Notes: generated by a model from the sequence alone, not told the origin. 59,540 nucleotides of DNA from Rhizomonospora bruguierae (GCF_018397995.1 NZ_BBQH01000015.1:1-59540), one strand, 5' to 3'. Shown: positions 1-8,675, counted from the first letter of the stretch. Translations and numbers: made by a program.

Positions 1-29
1 GACGGGGTTCGACGTATGGAGCTGAACCG

Positions 30-58
30 GAGAGGGTCCACCCGGGGTGGACCCTCTC
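30..58. terminator. 13-bp perfect hairpin
   Basis: Arms GAGAGGGTCCACC (30-42) and its exact reverse complement (46-58) enclose a 3-nt loop. It lies about 30 bp past the stop of the decayed minus-strand gene at 88-357, so it is probably that gene's old terminator, and it could work in either direction. No T-tract follows, as is usual in high-G+C actinomycetes. Confidence 0.6.
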
Positions 59-87
59 GATGTATCGGGACGAACGTTCGGCGCAGC

Positions 88-357
88 TCATCCGCTGGTG
101 GGTGTCCGGAGCCGGTCGACGGGCACGATGTGGATGCGGTCTTCGTAGGTGAACGAGCGTAGTCCGGTGCTGGGCGCCACTCCGGCGATGAATCTGTCGC
201 CGAGCGTCTCGTAGCGTTGAGGTCGGCGTCCGTGACGCGTTCGTTCGCCTTGACCTCGAACGCGAGGACGTGGCCGTTATCGAACTCGATGACGTCGTCG
301 ACCTCGTCGCCGTCGTGGGTGCGCCAGTGTCCCGTGGAGACCTGCTCGACGCGGCGA
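88..357 (-). pseudogene. Remnant of DUF4143-type AAA ATPase, C-terminus
   Basis: Reverse-strand translation shows the C-terminal signature of the ATP-binding/DUF4143 family in two frames. One frame reads HWRTHDGDEVDDVIEFDNG and then LAFEVKA (nuclease-like part). Near position 218 the frame breaks, and a second frame continues through LGDRFIAGV and SFTYEDRIHIVPVDRL to a TGA at 88-90. The frames do not join, and a few residues between the two blocks seem missing, which suggests a small deletion. No P-loop or N-terminal domain lies upstream, where about 185 bp of unassigned sequence follows. The family is an inference from remembered motifs. Confidence 0.6.
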
Positions 358-545
358 TGAAGGCGAGGTGGCCTGCCGCTCTCGGCGCCGTACCCGCCGG
401 TGCCGGCCTATCCCTTCTGCGGTCACTAGCCCGGGGGCGCCTTGGCAGAGTTTCCGGGATGGTGTCGTATCAAGGCGCAGCCGTTCGTGGAACTAGTGTG
501 CGGCGGGCCGGGCCGGGCCGCAGGGCGGATGAAGAGGAGACGGCT

Positions 546-926
546 ATGACCGAGTACCTGATCACCTTTAACGATGAGTGGGTGCCTGAGCATACGACGG
601 AGGAGTTGCGCGAGAAGGGCACGGCCGTCCGGGCCGTGATCGAGGAGATGCTGGCCCAGGATGTCCTGATCTTCACCAACGGCGGGCTCGACCGGTCCAC
701 CGCGGTGTGCAGCGTCGAGGCGGTTGACGGCAAGCCTGTCTTCACCGACGGCCCGTACGTCGAGACCAAGGAGCACCTCGGCGGCTTCGCCGTCGTGGAC
801 GTGCCGGACGAGGAGACGGCGCGATACTGGGCCGGCCGGCTCGCGACCGTGCTGGACTGGCCGCAGGAGGTGCACCGGTTCCGGGGTCCCGGGCAGACCC
901 GGCGTAACGGCTCGGGGGAGAGGTGA
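546..926 (+). CDS. YCII/DGPF-domain protein 1
   Basis: This 126-aa protein belongs to the YCII-related (DGPF) family, small alpha/beta-barrel proteins of unclear chemistry. The family hallmark VFTDGPYVETKEHLGGF is present at about residues 65-80. The ATG at 546 is preferred over an earlier in-frame start because the family alignment begins at MTEYLITF and a purine-rich GAAGAGGAG lies upstream. Its stop overlaps the GTG of the next YCII gene by 4 bp (GTGA), and that gene overlaps a sigma factor in the same way, so the three should be co-transcribed and translationally coupled. DGPF proteins are regular partners of ECF42-type sigma factors and may sense the inducing signal, but this is unproven. 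Confidence 0.88.
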   Translation: MTEYLITFNDEWVPEHTTEELREKGTAVRAVIEEMLAQDVLIFTNGGLDRSTAVCSVEAVDGKPVFTDGPYVETKEHLGGFAVVDVPDEETARYWAGRLATVLDWPQEVHRFRGPGQTRRNGSGER

Positions 927-1318
927 GCGCGGTGCCCAGGTACCTGCTGTCCGTCTACGGACCGGCCGAGTGCACCGAGTTCGGCGCCTACCCCTCCCAG
1001 GAGGCCATGCTTCAGGCGTTCGCCGATACCGGCGCCTTCAACGAGCGGCTCCAGCGGGACGGTCATTTCGTCTTCGCCGATGGCCTGGAGCCCGCCACGA
1101 CCGCCACCACCGTCGACGGGCAGGGCGCGAAGCCGGTCTTCACCGACGGGCCCTACCTGGAGACGAAGGAGTACCTCGGCGGCTTCTGGGTGATCGAGGC
1201 GGCCGACCTCGACGTGGCCCTGACGCTTGCCGCCGAGGGGTCGAAGGCGTGCCGCGGCACGGTCGAGGTGCGTCCCTTCCGAACCGCGGAATCCTTCCGG
1301 GCGCTGCTGGAACCGTGA
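923..1318 (+). CDS. YCII/DGPF-domain protein 2
   Basis: This second YCII/DGPF protein (131 aa) starts with GTG at 923, overlapping the stop of the first copy. It carries the same motif, VFTDGPYLETKEYLGGF, near residues 72-88, but is clearly diverged from its neighbour outside the motif. It probably arose by tandem duplication of the sigma-factor partner gene. Its TGA overlaps the GTG of the downstream sigma factor (GTGA at 1315-1318), so the amounts of both DGPF proteins and the sigma factor are likely tied together by translation. Biochemical function is unknown. Confidence 0.88.
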   Translation: MSAVPRYLLSVYGPAECTEFGAYPSQEAMLQAFADTGAFNERLQRDGHFVFADGLEPATTATTVDGQGAKPVFTDGPYLETKEYLGGFWVIEAADLDVALTLAAEGSKACRGTVEVRPFRTAESFRALLEP

Positions 1319-2559
1319 CCGACCCCACCGTCGAGCAGGCGATCACCCGTGTCCACCACGAGCAGTGGGCGCGGGTGGTCGCCGGCCTCGCGCGCCGCTT
1401 CGGCGACCTCGACGTGGCCGAGGACGCGACGGCCGAGGCGTTCGTGGCGGCTGCCGAGCGGTGGCCGCGCGAGGGCGTGCCGCCCAATCCCGGTGGTTGG
1501 CTCGCCACCACCGCGACCCGCAAGGCGATCGATCGGATACGTCGCGAGTCGCAGCGCGACGCCAAGCAGCAGGCGGCCTGGATCATGTACGACGACACCC
1601 CTCCCGAGCCGACCGGCCCGGTCGAGGACGACCGGCTCAGACTGGTCTTCACCTGCTGCCACCCGGCGCTCGCGTTGGAGGCCCGGGTGGCGCTCACCCT
1701 GCGCCTGCTCGGTGGTCTCACCGTCGCCGAGATCGCCCGCGCCTTTCTGGTGCAGGAGACTACGATGGCGCGACGGATCACCCGCGCCAAGGCGAAGATC
1801 AAGGCGGCACACATTCCCTACCGGGTGCCCTCGGCCGATGACATCCGGGAGCGGCTCGCCGGCGTGCTCGCGGTCGTCTACCTCGTCTTCAACGAGGGCT
1901 ACCTGGCCAGCGAGGGGGACCGACCGGTGCGCGTCGACCTCACCGACGAGGCGATCCGCCTCGGCCGCCTGCTGCGAACTCTCCTCCCGGACGACGGCGA
2001 GGTGGCCGGCCTGCTCGCCCTGATGCTCCTCACTGACGCCCGGCGACCGGCGCGCGTGTCCCGCACCGGGGAGCTGGTGACCCTCGACGAGCAGGACCGC
2101 GGCGCGTGGAATCGCACCCTCATCGTCGAGGGCAACGCCCTGGTTCGCGAGCGGATCGAGGCGGTGGCGACCGGCGGCGGCCTGCCCGGGCGCTACCAGT
2201 TGCAGGCCGCGATCAACGCGGTCCACACGGATGCCCCATCCGCCCGCGACACCGACTGGTCCACCATCGTCGCCCTCTACGACCGCATGGTGCTGCTCGA
2301 CCCCTCGCCGATCGTGCGGCTCAACCGGGCGGTCGCGGTCGCCGAGGTCGATGGCCCCGGAGTCGGGCTGGCCGAGATCGACCGGCTCGCCGGGGTCCTC
2401 GACGGCTACCACGCCTTCCACGCCGCACGCGCCGACCTGCTGCGGCGGCTCGGGCGCGGCGGCGAGTCGCGGGCGGCGTACGACCGGGCCATCGGTCTCG
2501 CCGGCAACCCCGCGGAGCGGGCCTACCTCACCCGCCGCCGCGACCAACTCGCCGGCTGA
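1315..2559 (+). CDS. ECF42-type RNA polymerase sigma factor with C-terminal extension
   Basis: This 414-aa extracytoplasmic-function sigma factor has region 2 at about residues 15-80 (LDVAEDATAEAF, then WLATTATRKAIDRIRRE) and region 4 at about 120-170 (ALTLRLLGGLTVAEIARAF). A long C-terminal extension of about 230 aa (DUF6596/TPR-like) carries the family block RYQLQAAINAVH and later PIVRLNRAVAV. ECF42 proteins have no classical anti-sigma factor; the extension is thought to control activity, and DGPF genes sit next to them, as here. GTG 1315 is chosen because it overlaps the upstream stop and reads straight into region 2. The target promoter is not visible. Confidence 0.92.
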   Translation: MTDPTVEQAITRVHHEQWARVVAGLARRFGDLDVAEDATAEAFVAAAERWPREGVPPNPGGWLATTATRKAIDRIRRESQRDAKQQAAWIMYDDTPPEPTGPVEDDRLRLVFTCCHPALALEARVALTLRLLGGLTVAEIARAFLVQETTMARRITRAKAKIKAAHIPYRVPSADDIRERLAGVLAVVYLVFNEGYLASEGDRPVRVDLTDEAIRLGRLLRTLLPDDGEVAGLLALMLLTDARRPARVSRTGELVTLDEQDRGAWNRTLIVEGNALVRERIEAVATGGGLPGRYQLQAAINAVHTDAPSARDTDWSTIVALYDRMVLLDPSPIVRLNRAVAVAEVDGPGVGLAEIDRLAGVLDGYHAFHAARADLLRRLGRGGESRAAYDRAIGLAGNPAERAYLTRRRDQLAG

Positions 2560-2677
2560 CCGACACGTGGAGCCGGCCCGCTCCGGCACCGTTCGAGCAT
2601 CAGCAACCGCGACGAGCCGCCGGCCGGGATCTGGCCGCGGGCGGCGGCCCGATTCTTGGCTGTGCTGGCCCGGCCGG

Positions 2678-3301
2678 TCATTGGGGTCGGTGGGCCCAGA
2701 AGAGTTGGTGGCCGCTGCTCCCCTCGGGCACGAAGTGTTCGGAGTCGATGTCCAGGCCGGCCTGGGTGATCCAGGTGCGGTAACTGGCCGCGTCGGCGTG
2801 GCTCCACCACATGGTGGCGGTGCCGCCGAGCCAGTGGTCCTCGGTTCCGGTCCACTGCTGGGCTCCGGTGGTCGCGAGCAGGAGGCCGCCGGGCCGTAGC
2901 CAGGTGGCGATGCGGTGGAGCAGTCGCGGCTGCGTGTCCAGCGGCATGTGGATGAGTGCGTAGAGGCAGACGACCGCGTCGAACGTGCGGTCGGCGAACG
3001 CGACCCGGGTGGCGTCGGCGTGCCGGAACGTGGCCTGGGGAACGAGCCGGCGGGCGCGGTTGACCTGGACCTCGCTGAGGTCGACGCCGGTTACCCGGTG
3101 GCCGTGGTCGGCGAGCGTTTTGGCCACCGGGATGCCGCAGCCGCAGCCGAGGTCCAGCACGTTGGCGTTGGCCGGGAGCCGTCGTCGCAGGTCGGTGAGC
3201 CAGGGTGCGTATTCGGCGGGGGCGTCGTGGTCGCCGCGGTAGCGGTGGGAGACGCTGTCGTACCCGCGTTGGACCAGTTCGGTGGGATCGGGGGCGTTCA
3301 C
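2678..3301 (-). CDS. Class I SAM-dependent methyltransferase
   Basis: This 207-aa Rossmann-fold methyltransferase has motif I VLDLGCGCGIP at about residues 47-57, an acidic strand-2 end (VTGVDLS), a motif II-like FDAVVCLYALIHMP, and the post-motif WLRPGGLLLATTGA. The C-terminal half contains a Trp-rich stretch (TATMWWSHADAASYRTW) seen in small SAM methyltransferases of the UbiE/Methyltransf_25 type. The substrate cannot be told. The GTG at 3301 is preferred to upstream starts because the added residues are Arg/Pro-rich and unlike the family. The gene converges on the sigma factor at 1315-2559 and stands alone. Confidence 0.85.
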   Translation of the reverse strand: MNAPDPTELVQRGYDSVSHRYRGDHDAPAEYAPWLTDLRRRLPANANVLDLGCGCGIPVAKTLADHGHRVTGVDLSEVQVNRARRLVPQATFRHADATRVAFADRTFDAVVCLYALIHMPLDTQPRLLHRIATWLRPGGLLLATTGAQQWTGTEDHWLGGTATMWWSHADAASYRTWITQAGLDIDSEHFVPEGSSGHQLFWAHRPQ

Positions 3302-3606
3302 GATGGCGATCCTGGTGCAGCGGCTGGCGGATCGACGCGGCGGGTGGATTCCCTGGCCGGGAGTGTTACAGGGCGACGGCGGTGGCCGGAATGATCGCGA
3401 TGCGCGGCCGGACCCGCTTTCCGCCCGCTGACGCGGTGGTGCCCTGCGCATCGAGACCGCTGCCAGTGGCGAATGCGAGGAGTTCGAATCCGGGCGAATC
3501 TCAGGAGCAGGCGGACCTCATCAGCCCGCGGCCGATCCGCATGAGCTGGACGTGCGGTGCGGAGGCTGACCGGTCCGCACCGCACGCCGAGGGGACAACT
3601 GGCGCG
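3302..3606. other. Intergenic stretch without a gene
   Basis: About 300 bp lie between the start of the methyltransferase and the end of the CU044_5270 gene, both on the minus strand. The methyltransferase promoter should be in the left part and the terminator of the sigma operon in the right part. I see no convincing hairpin, ORF or RNA here. A tRNA T-loop-like string near 3482 does not fold. Confidence 0.5.
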
Positions 3607-4791
3607 TTACTTCTGCCCGGTGGGTGGGTCCTCGTCGGTGAAGCCCGCGCTCACCTGGAGCGTGAAGCTCTGCAACGTCCCGGTGGCCCTGGGGGCGTGG
3701 CCCGAGCCCAGATCCCAGGACTCGTTGGCGAGCGCCTGGCCGGTCCGCGGGTCGATGATCAGCCGCGTCTGGCTCCAGTGCCCCCCGTCACCCTTCCGGG
3801 CGAACCCGACGGCCATACCCGCACGTCCCCGCTGGTCGGTGACCGTACCCAGCGAGGTCACCCCCGGCACATCGGCGAGCATCCGGTACGCGGCCGCCCG
3901 CACCCGGGGCGACACCGGCAGGTCGAAGACGAGCGTCTTGGCGCTCCAGAAGAGGGAGTAGCCGGTGGCCTCCTGCACCTCGCTGGCCTTCAGCCGCTTG
4001 AGCAGCCACGCCTTCAACGCGGTCGGGTCGGTGGGTATCGCGGCGAGTTCCGCCCGCAAGATCGAGCCGCCGGCGAGGTAGTAGGGCGCGTTGCCGTCCT
4101 TCACGCCCGGCGGCATCGGCCTGGCGGCACCCCGCTCGACGGTCTCCGGCCGGGGCCTGCCGCTGATGATGATCGGCTCAGCGCCGGGAACGCCCTCGGG
4201 TGCGGGCAGGGTCCACTGCGTCGGTGAGCCGTCGGCCTGCCACGCGGCCCGGTCCTCGGCCGTGAACGGCTCGGCGCCGAGATCGCGGAAGAATCCCACG
4301 CTCCGGCCGGCGGCGGTCATCGCCTCCCAGGACCGCAAGCCGCGCCGCTCGATGATGTTGTAGGGCCGACTCTTCGGGCCGACCTGGCGCAGCGAGCCGT
4401 GTACCTGGTCGAGGACCCAGTAGCGGCCACCGCCGGTGGGATCGGCCGCACTCTGCTCGGCGGCGACCAGGAGCAGCTCGCGCGCCGTGCGCGGGGCTGG
4501 CGCGGTGGTAGCCGCCGGATCGGACGCCGGGCTGCCGGCTCCCAGCGTGCCCGCCGGCCCGGCCCCACCGGCGCCGAGGAAAACCGCCCCGACCACCGCC
4601 GCGGCCACGGCGGGCAGCGCGCCCGCCAGAATCAGACGGCGCGCCCGTCGGCCTCCCGTCCGGGCCGAAGCGATGGTGGGCTGCGGATGCGCCACGATCC
4701 CGTACGGGTCGGGGCGGCTGCCCGGATCCGGGTCGAGCCGGGCGGGGCGGGCGTCGGCCAGCGCCTTCAGGGCATCTCTGCGGGAACTCAT
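3607..4791 (-). CDS. CU044_5270 family membrane protein (sigma-factor partner)
   Basis: This 394-aa protein has a short cytoplasmic N-terminus (about 45 aa), one membrane segment at about 50-75 (LILAGALPAVAAAVVGAVFL), an Ala/Pro linker and a large extracytoplasmic domain. That matches the CU044_5270 family, which in actinomycetes nearly always follows an ECF sigma factor. Its ATG overlaps the sigma stop by 4 bp (4788-4791), so the pair is coupled. Placement suggests a signal-sensing or anti-sigma-like role, but no zinc-finger HxxxCxxC anti-sigma motif is visible at the N-terminus, so the mechanism is open. No enzyme motif is recognised in the outer domain. Confidence 0.85.
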   Translation of the reverse strand: MSSRRDALKALADARPARLDPDPGSRPDPYGIVAHPQPTIASARTGGRRARRLILAGALPAVAAAVVGAVFLGAGGAGPAGTLGAGSPASDPAATTAPAPRTARELLLVAAEQSAADPTGGGRYWVLDQVHGSLRQVGPKSRPYNIIERRGLRSWEAMTAAGRSVGFFRDLGAEPFTAEDRAAWQADGSPTQWTLPAPEGVPGAEPIIISGRPRPETVERGAARPMPPGVKDGNAPYYLAGGSILRAELAAIPTDPTALKAWLLKRLKASEVQEATGYSLFWSAKTLVFDLPVSPRVRAAAYRMLADVPGVTSLGTVTDQRGRAGMAVGFARKGDGGHWSQTRLIIDPRTGQALANESWDLGSGHAPRATGTLQSFTLQVSAGFTDEDPPTGQK

Positions 4792-5345
4792 TTGCTGTAC
4801 TCCTCGACAGGAAGGGCGATCGGGGAACGACGGGGGACCGGATCCGCCCCGGCCAGGGCCTCCTGCAGTCGCTTTCTGGCCCGGTGCAGCCGGACGAAGT
4901 AGGTGGCCGTTGAACAGCCGACGACCCGGGCGGCCGTCCTGGTCGACAGGCCGTGCCAGGCCACCAGGGTCAGCAGCTCACGGTCGTCCGGACCGAGCCG
5001 GGCGAGAGCGGCGAGCACGGCACCGCGCTCGGACACCTCGTCCGCCACGTCCGCCATCGCCTCGTCGACCCAGGCACGCAGCTCAGCCACCAGGCTGGCC
5101 TGCCGCACCTCGTCCCGGAAGCGCTCCCGCGCCACGTTGCGGGCCACGCCGAGCAGCCACGGCAGCGGCGACCCCGGAATCGTGGCCAGTTTGCGCCACG
5201 CCACGAGGAAGGTGTCGCTGACCACGTCGTCGGCGAGCTGACGGCCGGCCCGGCTCACCGCGTACGCGTACACCTGCGCGTGGTGCGCGTCGTACAGCGC
5301 GATGAAACGCCTGCTCGCCTCGGCTGCGGCTGCGGCTTCTGTCAC
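4788..5345 (-). CDS. ECF-family RNA polymerase sigma factor (SigE/SigM-like)
   Basis: This sigma-70 family ECF protein has region 2 (FIALYDAHHAQVYAYAV through PLPWLLGVARNVARERFR) and region 4 (LGPDDRELLTLVAWHGLSTRTAARVVGCS). GTG 5345 is preferred (185 aa) because GGAGCAGGAG sits just upstream. In-frame starts at 5366 and 5384 would add 7-13 residues but lack a ribosome site. It would direct RNA polymerase to stress-responsive promoters, probably including its own. It is co-transcribed and 4-bp overlapped with the downstream CU044_5270 membrane protein, its likely regulator. The region-4 variant and partner are typical of actinobacterial ECF pairs with no fixed physiological name. Confidence 0.88.
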   Translation of the reverse strand: MTEAAAAAEASRRFIALYDAHHAQVYAYAVSRAGRQLADDVVSDTFLVAWRKLATIPGSPLPWLLGVARNVARERFRDEVRQASLVAELRAWVDEAMADVADEVSERGAVLAALARLGPDDRELLTLVAWHGLSTRTAARVVGCSTATYFVRLHRARKRLQEALAGADPVPRRSPIALPVEEYSK

Positions 5346-5656
5346 TGGCTCCTGCTCCTTCGGCATGGGAAGGTACGCCGTCACCAGGAAATGAGCGCAG
5401 GGCCCGCTTTCTTACCGGCTGATGGAGCTGATTTCGCCCAACCGCCTGCTCCAGTTCGGCCCCCAGGACGGGTGACCACCGACGCGTCGCCCTTCGTCGC
5501 ACCAAGCGGCGGTTACCGGCTACCCGGGCATTGATTGTCCCTTTTGGATTTTCGGGCAACGCGCCCGCGGCCCACCGTGGGTGGCCGGCGCGGTGGCGGC
5601 GGGCGCCACCGCGCCGGCGTGATACCCGCGCGTTTCCGCTGATGTGCCAGGTGCGG
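5346..5656. other. Intergenic stretch
   Basis: About 310 bp lie between the ABC permease stop and the sigma-factor start. The right end should contain the sigma promoter, but I cannot point to a confident ECF-type -35/-10 pair. A slightly A+T-richer patch (around 5530-5560) is present. No gene, repeat or RNA is recognised. Confidence 0.45.
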
Positions 5657-6862
5657 CTAGGTCGCCGCCAGCGCCTCGGTCGGGGAGAGGCGGGCCGCCC
5701 GCAGGGCCGGGTACAGCCCCGCCAGCCCGCCGATCACCAGCGTCGCGGCCACCCCACCGAACAGCGCCACCGCGGGCGTGACGGGCGGCCAGTCCTGGTA
5801 CATCGCGTACCCGGCGGTCACCGCCGCGCCGAGCAGCGCTCCGCCCACCCCGCCGAGCGCGGACAGCAGCAGGGACTCGGCGAGGAACTGGATGCGGATC
5901 TGCCCCCGGGTGGCGCCCAGGGAGCGCCGCAGCCCGATCTCGGCGCGCCGCTCCAGCACCGAGATGACCATGGTGTTGGCCACCCCGACGCCGCCGACCA
6001 GCAGGGCCACCGCGCCCAGGCCGAGCAGCAGGCCGGTGAACGCCTCCCCGGCGGCCCGCTTCGCCGGTAGCGCGTCGGACGGCCGGGATACCTCGACCTC
6101 GTTCGGCGACCGCGGGTTCGCGGTGGCGCCCAGCACGTCCCGGACCGCCTCCACCTGGGCTTCCGCCGCGCGCGTGTAGATGGTCGTGGGGTGCCCGTCG
6201 AAGCGCAGCGTGGACTGGGCGGCCGCCCAGCCGATCAGGGCGGCGGGGTCCAGTTCGGGGGCCAGCGCGACCGGCTCCAGGATGCCGACCACCGTGAAGT
6301 AGACCCCGCCGATCAGTACCCGCACGTCCGGACCGGCGTGGCCGATGCCGAGCCGGTTGGCCGCGGACGCGCCCAGCACCACGGCCGGGTACCGGGCCGT
6401 GGCGTCGTTCAGCCAGGTGCCGCTGCGCAGCGTGGCGCCGACCGTGGCGAGCAGCGGGATGCGCGCCGCGAACGTGGTGATGCCGCCGGACTGGGCCGCC
6501 GGGATCAGGCGGGTGCGGTAGACGCGGGCGCTGCTGACCCGGCCGACCGCGGCCACGGCCGTGACCGGGCCGATCCGGCCCACCATCGCCTCGGACTCCT
6601 CGGGCAGTTGGGCGTCCGCCCCGAACATGGTCCTGCCCGGCCCGACGGTCAGCAGGTTGGTGCCGAGCGCGTCGAGGGTGCGGTCCAGGTCGGCGCGGGA
6701 CGAGGCGGAGATGCCCACCACGGCGACCATCGCGGCGATGCCGATGGCGATGCCGAGCGCGGACAGGGTGGCCCGCAGCGGGCGGGTGCGCAGCCCCACC
6801 GCGCCGACCTTGAGCAGGTCCCCGGGCCACATCCGGGCCGGGTGCAGGACGGCGGCGGTCAC
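5657..6862 (-). CDS. MacB-like ABC transporter permease (FtsX domain)
   Basis: This 401-aa permease has the MacB/LolC architecture: an N-terminal membrane helix at about 25-50 (LRATLSALGIAIGIAAMVAVV), a large extracytoplasmic MacB_PCD domain (about 55-270), and a C-terminal FtsX domain with three helices (VALLVGGVGVANTMVISVLE, then the conserved RRAEIGLRRSLGATRGQI, then two more). It should work with the ATPase encoded just upstream, which it overlaps by 4 bp, and the adaptor and lipoprotein of the same operon. MacB-type systems move peptides, antibiotics or lipoproteins by mechanotransmission. The substrate here is unknown, though the linked two-component system hints at envelope stress or antimicrobial peptides. 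Confidence 0.9.
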   Translation of the reverse strand: MTAAVLHPARMWPGDLLKVGAVGLRTRPLRATLSALGIAIGIAAMVAVVGISASSRADLDRTLDALGTNLLTVGPGRTMFGADAQLPEESEAMVGRIGPVTAVAAVGRVSSARVYRTRLIPAAQSGGITTFAARIPLLATVGATLRSGTWLNDATARYPAVVLGASAANRLGIGHAGPDVRVLIGGVYFTVVGILEPVALAPELDPAALIGWAAAQSTLRFDGHPTTIYTRAAEAQVEAVRDVLGATANPRSPNEVEVSRPSDALPAKRAAGEAFTGLLLGLGAVALLVGGVGVANTMVISVLERRAEIGLRRSLGATRGQIRIQFLAESLLLSALGGVGGALLGAAVTAGYAMYQDWPPVTPAVALFGGVAATLVIGGLAGLYPALRAARLSPTEALAAT

Positions 6863-7611
6863 GGGGCCTGCCTTTCGTTCGCGATCGCGGTGCTTCCGCC
6901 GCGGTCGCCGGCCAGCGCTCTCCTCGCGTTCACGGCTGCCAGCGGGGGTGCCGCCGAGTCCTGCACCATCCGTCCGTCGCGCATGTGCACCCGCCGGGGC
7001 AGCCGCTCGGCGATCTCCCGGTCGTGGGTGATGAGCACGACGGTCGTACCGGCGGCGTGCAGGTCCAGCAGCAGGTCCATGACGCCCGCGCCGGCGGCCG
7101 AGTCCAGCGAGCCGGTCGGCTCGTCGGCGAGTAGCAGCGGCGGGTCGCCGACCACCGCCCGGGCCAGCGCCACCCGCTGGCGCTCGCCGCCGGACAGTTC
7201 GCTCGGCCGGTGGCGCACCCGGTGGCCCAGCCCGACCCGCTCCAGCGCGGCGGTGGCCCGGCGGCGGCGTTCGGCCGGGCGCCGGCCGCAGTAGAGCAGC
7301 CCGTCCGCGACGTTCTCCAGCGCCGAGACCCCCGGCGACAGGTGGAACTGCTGGAACACGAAGCCGATCCGGCGTGCCCGCAGCGCGGACAGTTGCGCGT
7401 CCGAGAGCCGGGCCGTGTCGTACCCGGCGATCCGCACCCCGCCCGAGGTGGGGCGGTCCAGGGTGCCGAGCATGTTCAGCATCGTCGACTTGCCGGAGCC
7501 CGACGGGCCGACGATGGCCACCAACTCGCCGCCGCCGATCTCCAGGGACACGCCGTCCAGCGCCACCACGCCGCCCGGGTACTCCTTGCGCACCTCGGTC
7601 AGGCTGATCAT
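6859..7611 (-). CDS. ABC transporter ATP-binding protein (MacB/LolD type)
   Basis: This 250-aa ATPase has Walker A GPSGSGKST (about 37-45), Q-loop VFQQFH, signature LSGGERQRVALARA, Walker B PLLLLADEPTGSLD and H-loop LITHD. The start ATG 7611 overlaps the stop of the upstream adaptor gene (ATGA), and its own stop overlaps the permease start in the same way. It powers the FtsX-type permease. The C-terminus is longer than usual, with about 25 extra low-complexity residues after the core. The ATPase class is typical of LolCDE/MacAB/antimicrobial-peptide exporters. Confidence 0.93.
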   Translation of the reverse strand: MISLTEVRKEYPGGVVALDGVSLEIGGGELVAIVGPSGSGKSTMLNMLGTLDRPTSGGVRIAGYDTARLSDAQLSALRARRIGFVFQQFHLSPGVSALENVADGLLYCGRRPAERRRRATAALERVGLGHRVRHRPSELSGGERQRVALARAVVGDPPLLLADEPTGSLDSAAGAGVMDLLLDLHAAGTTVVLITHDREIAERLPRRVHMRDGRMVQDSAAPPLAAVNARRALAGDRGGSTAIANERQAP

Positions 7612-8675
7612 GCGGGCATCCCCACGGCGTCGCCCTCGGCCACCCCGGCGCCGGAGATCTCGACCCGGCCGTCCGCGAACAGGCCGGTCTCGACCGCCGC
7701 GTACCGGGAGGAGCCGCCCGAGACGACCTCCACGCCGAAGCCGCCCTCGCTGAGCGCCACCAGCGCCGCCACCGGGACGGTCAGCACGTCCGCGCGCTCG
7801 GCGGCGGTGAACGTCACGTCGACGGTGGCGACGGTGAACGCGGCGGCGGCCTGCTGGTCGTCGATCCGCACGATCACCGCGACCTTGGTCTCGTCCTGGC
7901 CGCCCGGGCTGTCGCCGGGCCGGATGACGGTGGCGACCTCGGTGATCTTGCCGGTGACGGTCCTGTCGTCCGGGAGCGTGACCTGCACCGTCGCGCCCCG
8001 CTTGGCCAGTCGCTGGTCGGCGGTGTCCAGGTCCACCGCGACCGCCTTGGCGGTGCCGGTGTAGGTCAGCACCTTCGCGCCGGGCGTCACCGGGTCGCCG
8101 ACGCCCAGCGAGAGGGCGTCCACCCGGATCGCGGCGGGCGCGAACACCACGCGCCCCAGGTCGACCACGCCCGTCTCGGGCAGGCCCAGCTTCTTCTGCC
8201 ACCGCTTGACCGCGTCCGCCGTGGCGGAGGTGTACTCGTCGTCCACGGTGAAGCCGCCGTACCCCAGCGCCTTGAGGTTCTGCTCCAGTTGCTTCACGTC
8301 GGCGCCCTCGTCGCCCGGCGCGAGCCTGCGGTACGCGGGCAGCCGGCCGTACATGAGCACCACCGGCTGGTTGTCCACATTGAACAGCGCCTGCCCGCGG
8401 CTGATCCGGGCGTCGGTCGCCGGCGCCTTGGTGAGCGTGCCGGGCATCCGGCTGACCACCGAGGTGGCGTCGCCGTAGCCCAACTGGCCGGACTCGGTCC
8501 GCGTGTCCCGCAGCGTCTGCCGGGTGACCGTGGCGGTGTTCGGCGGGAGCAGGCCCGCGCCGCCGCTGCCGGCCTGCCCCTCGCCGCCGGTGCCCAGGAC
8601 CACCGCGGTCGCGCCGCCGCCCACGGCCAGCACCGCGAGCGCGATCAGCGCCACGCGTCCACCACGACGGCTCAC
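7608..8675 (-). CDS. Membrane-anchored adaptor with peptidoglycan-binding domain (HlyD/MacA-like)
   Basis: This 355-aa protein has an N-terminal signal-anchor (VALIALAVLAVGGGATAVVL, about 7-27) and then a beta-barrel/lipoyl-like adaptor fold interrupted by a PG_binding_1 domain (about 110-170; GADVKQLEQNLKALGY, AVKRWQKKLGLPETG). The C-terminal half resembles membrane-fusion proteins (DVTFTAAERADVLTVPVAALV). In Gram-positive MacAB-like systems this adaptor bridges permease and cell wall. The GTG start at 8675 overlaps the lipoprotein stop; the next gene overlaps too. A combined peptidoglycan-binding plus HlyD protein is standard in actinobacterial exporters of this type. Confidence 0.88.
   Translation of the reverse strand: MSRRGGRVALIALAVLAVGGGATAVVLGTGGEGQAGSGGAGLLPPNTATVTRQTLRDTRTESGQLGYGDATSVVSRMPGTLTKAPATDARISRGQALFNVDNQPVVLMYGRLPAYRRLAPGDEGADVKQLEQNLKALGYGGFTVDDEYTSATADAVKRWQKKLGLPETGVVDLGRVVFAPAAIRVDALSLGVGDPVTPGAKVLTYTGTAKAVAVDLDTADQRLAKRGATVQVTLPDDRTVTGKITEVATVIRPGDSPGGQDETKVAVIVRIDDQQAAAAFTVATVDVTFTAAERADVLTVPVAALVALSEGGFGVEVVSGGSSRYAAVETGLFADGRVEISGAGVAEGDAVGMPA

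Noticed and set aside
270-545. Upstream extension of the first YCII gene as coding sequence
   Set aside because: The extension overlaps the DUF4143 remnant on the other strand and has no similarity to YCII proteins.
3478-3520. GTTCGAATCC string resembling a tRNA T-loop
   Set aside because: The flanking bases do not form a 5-bp T-stem, and no anticodon, D or acceptor arms can be built upstream.
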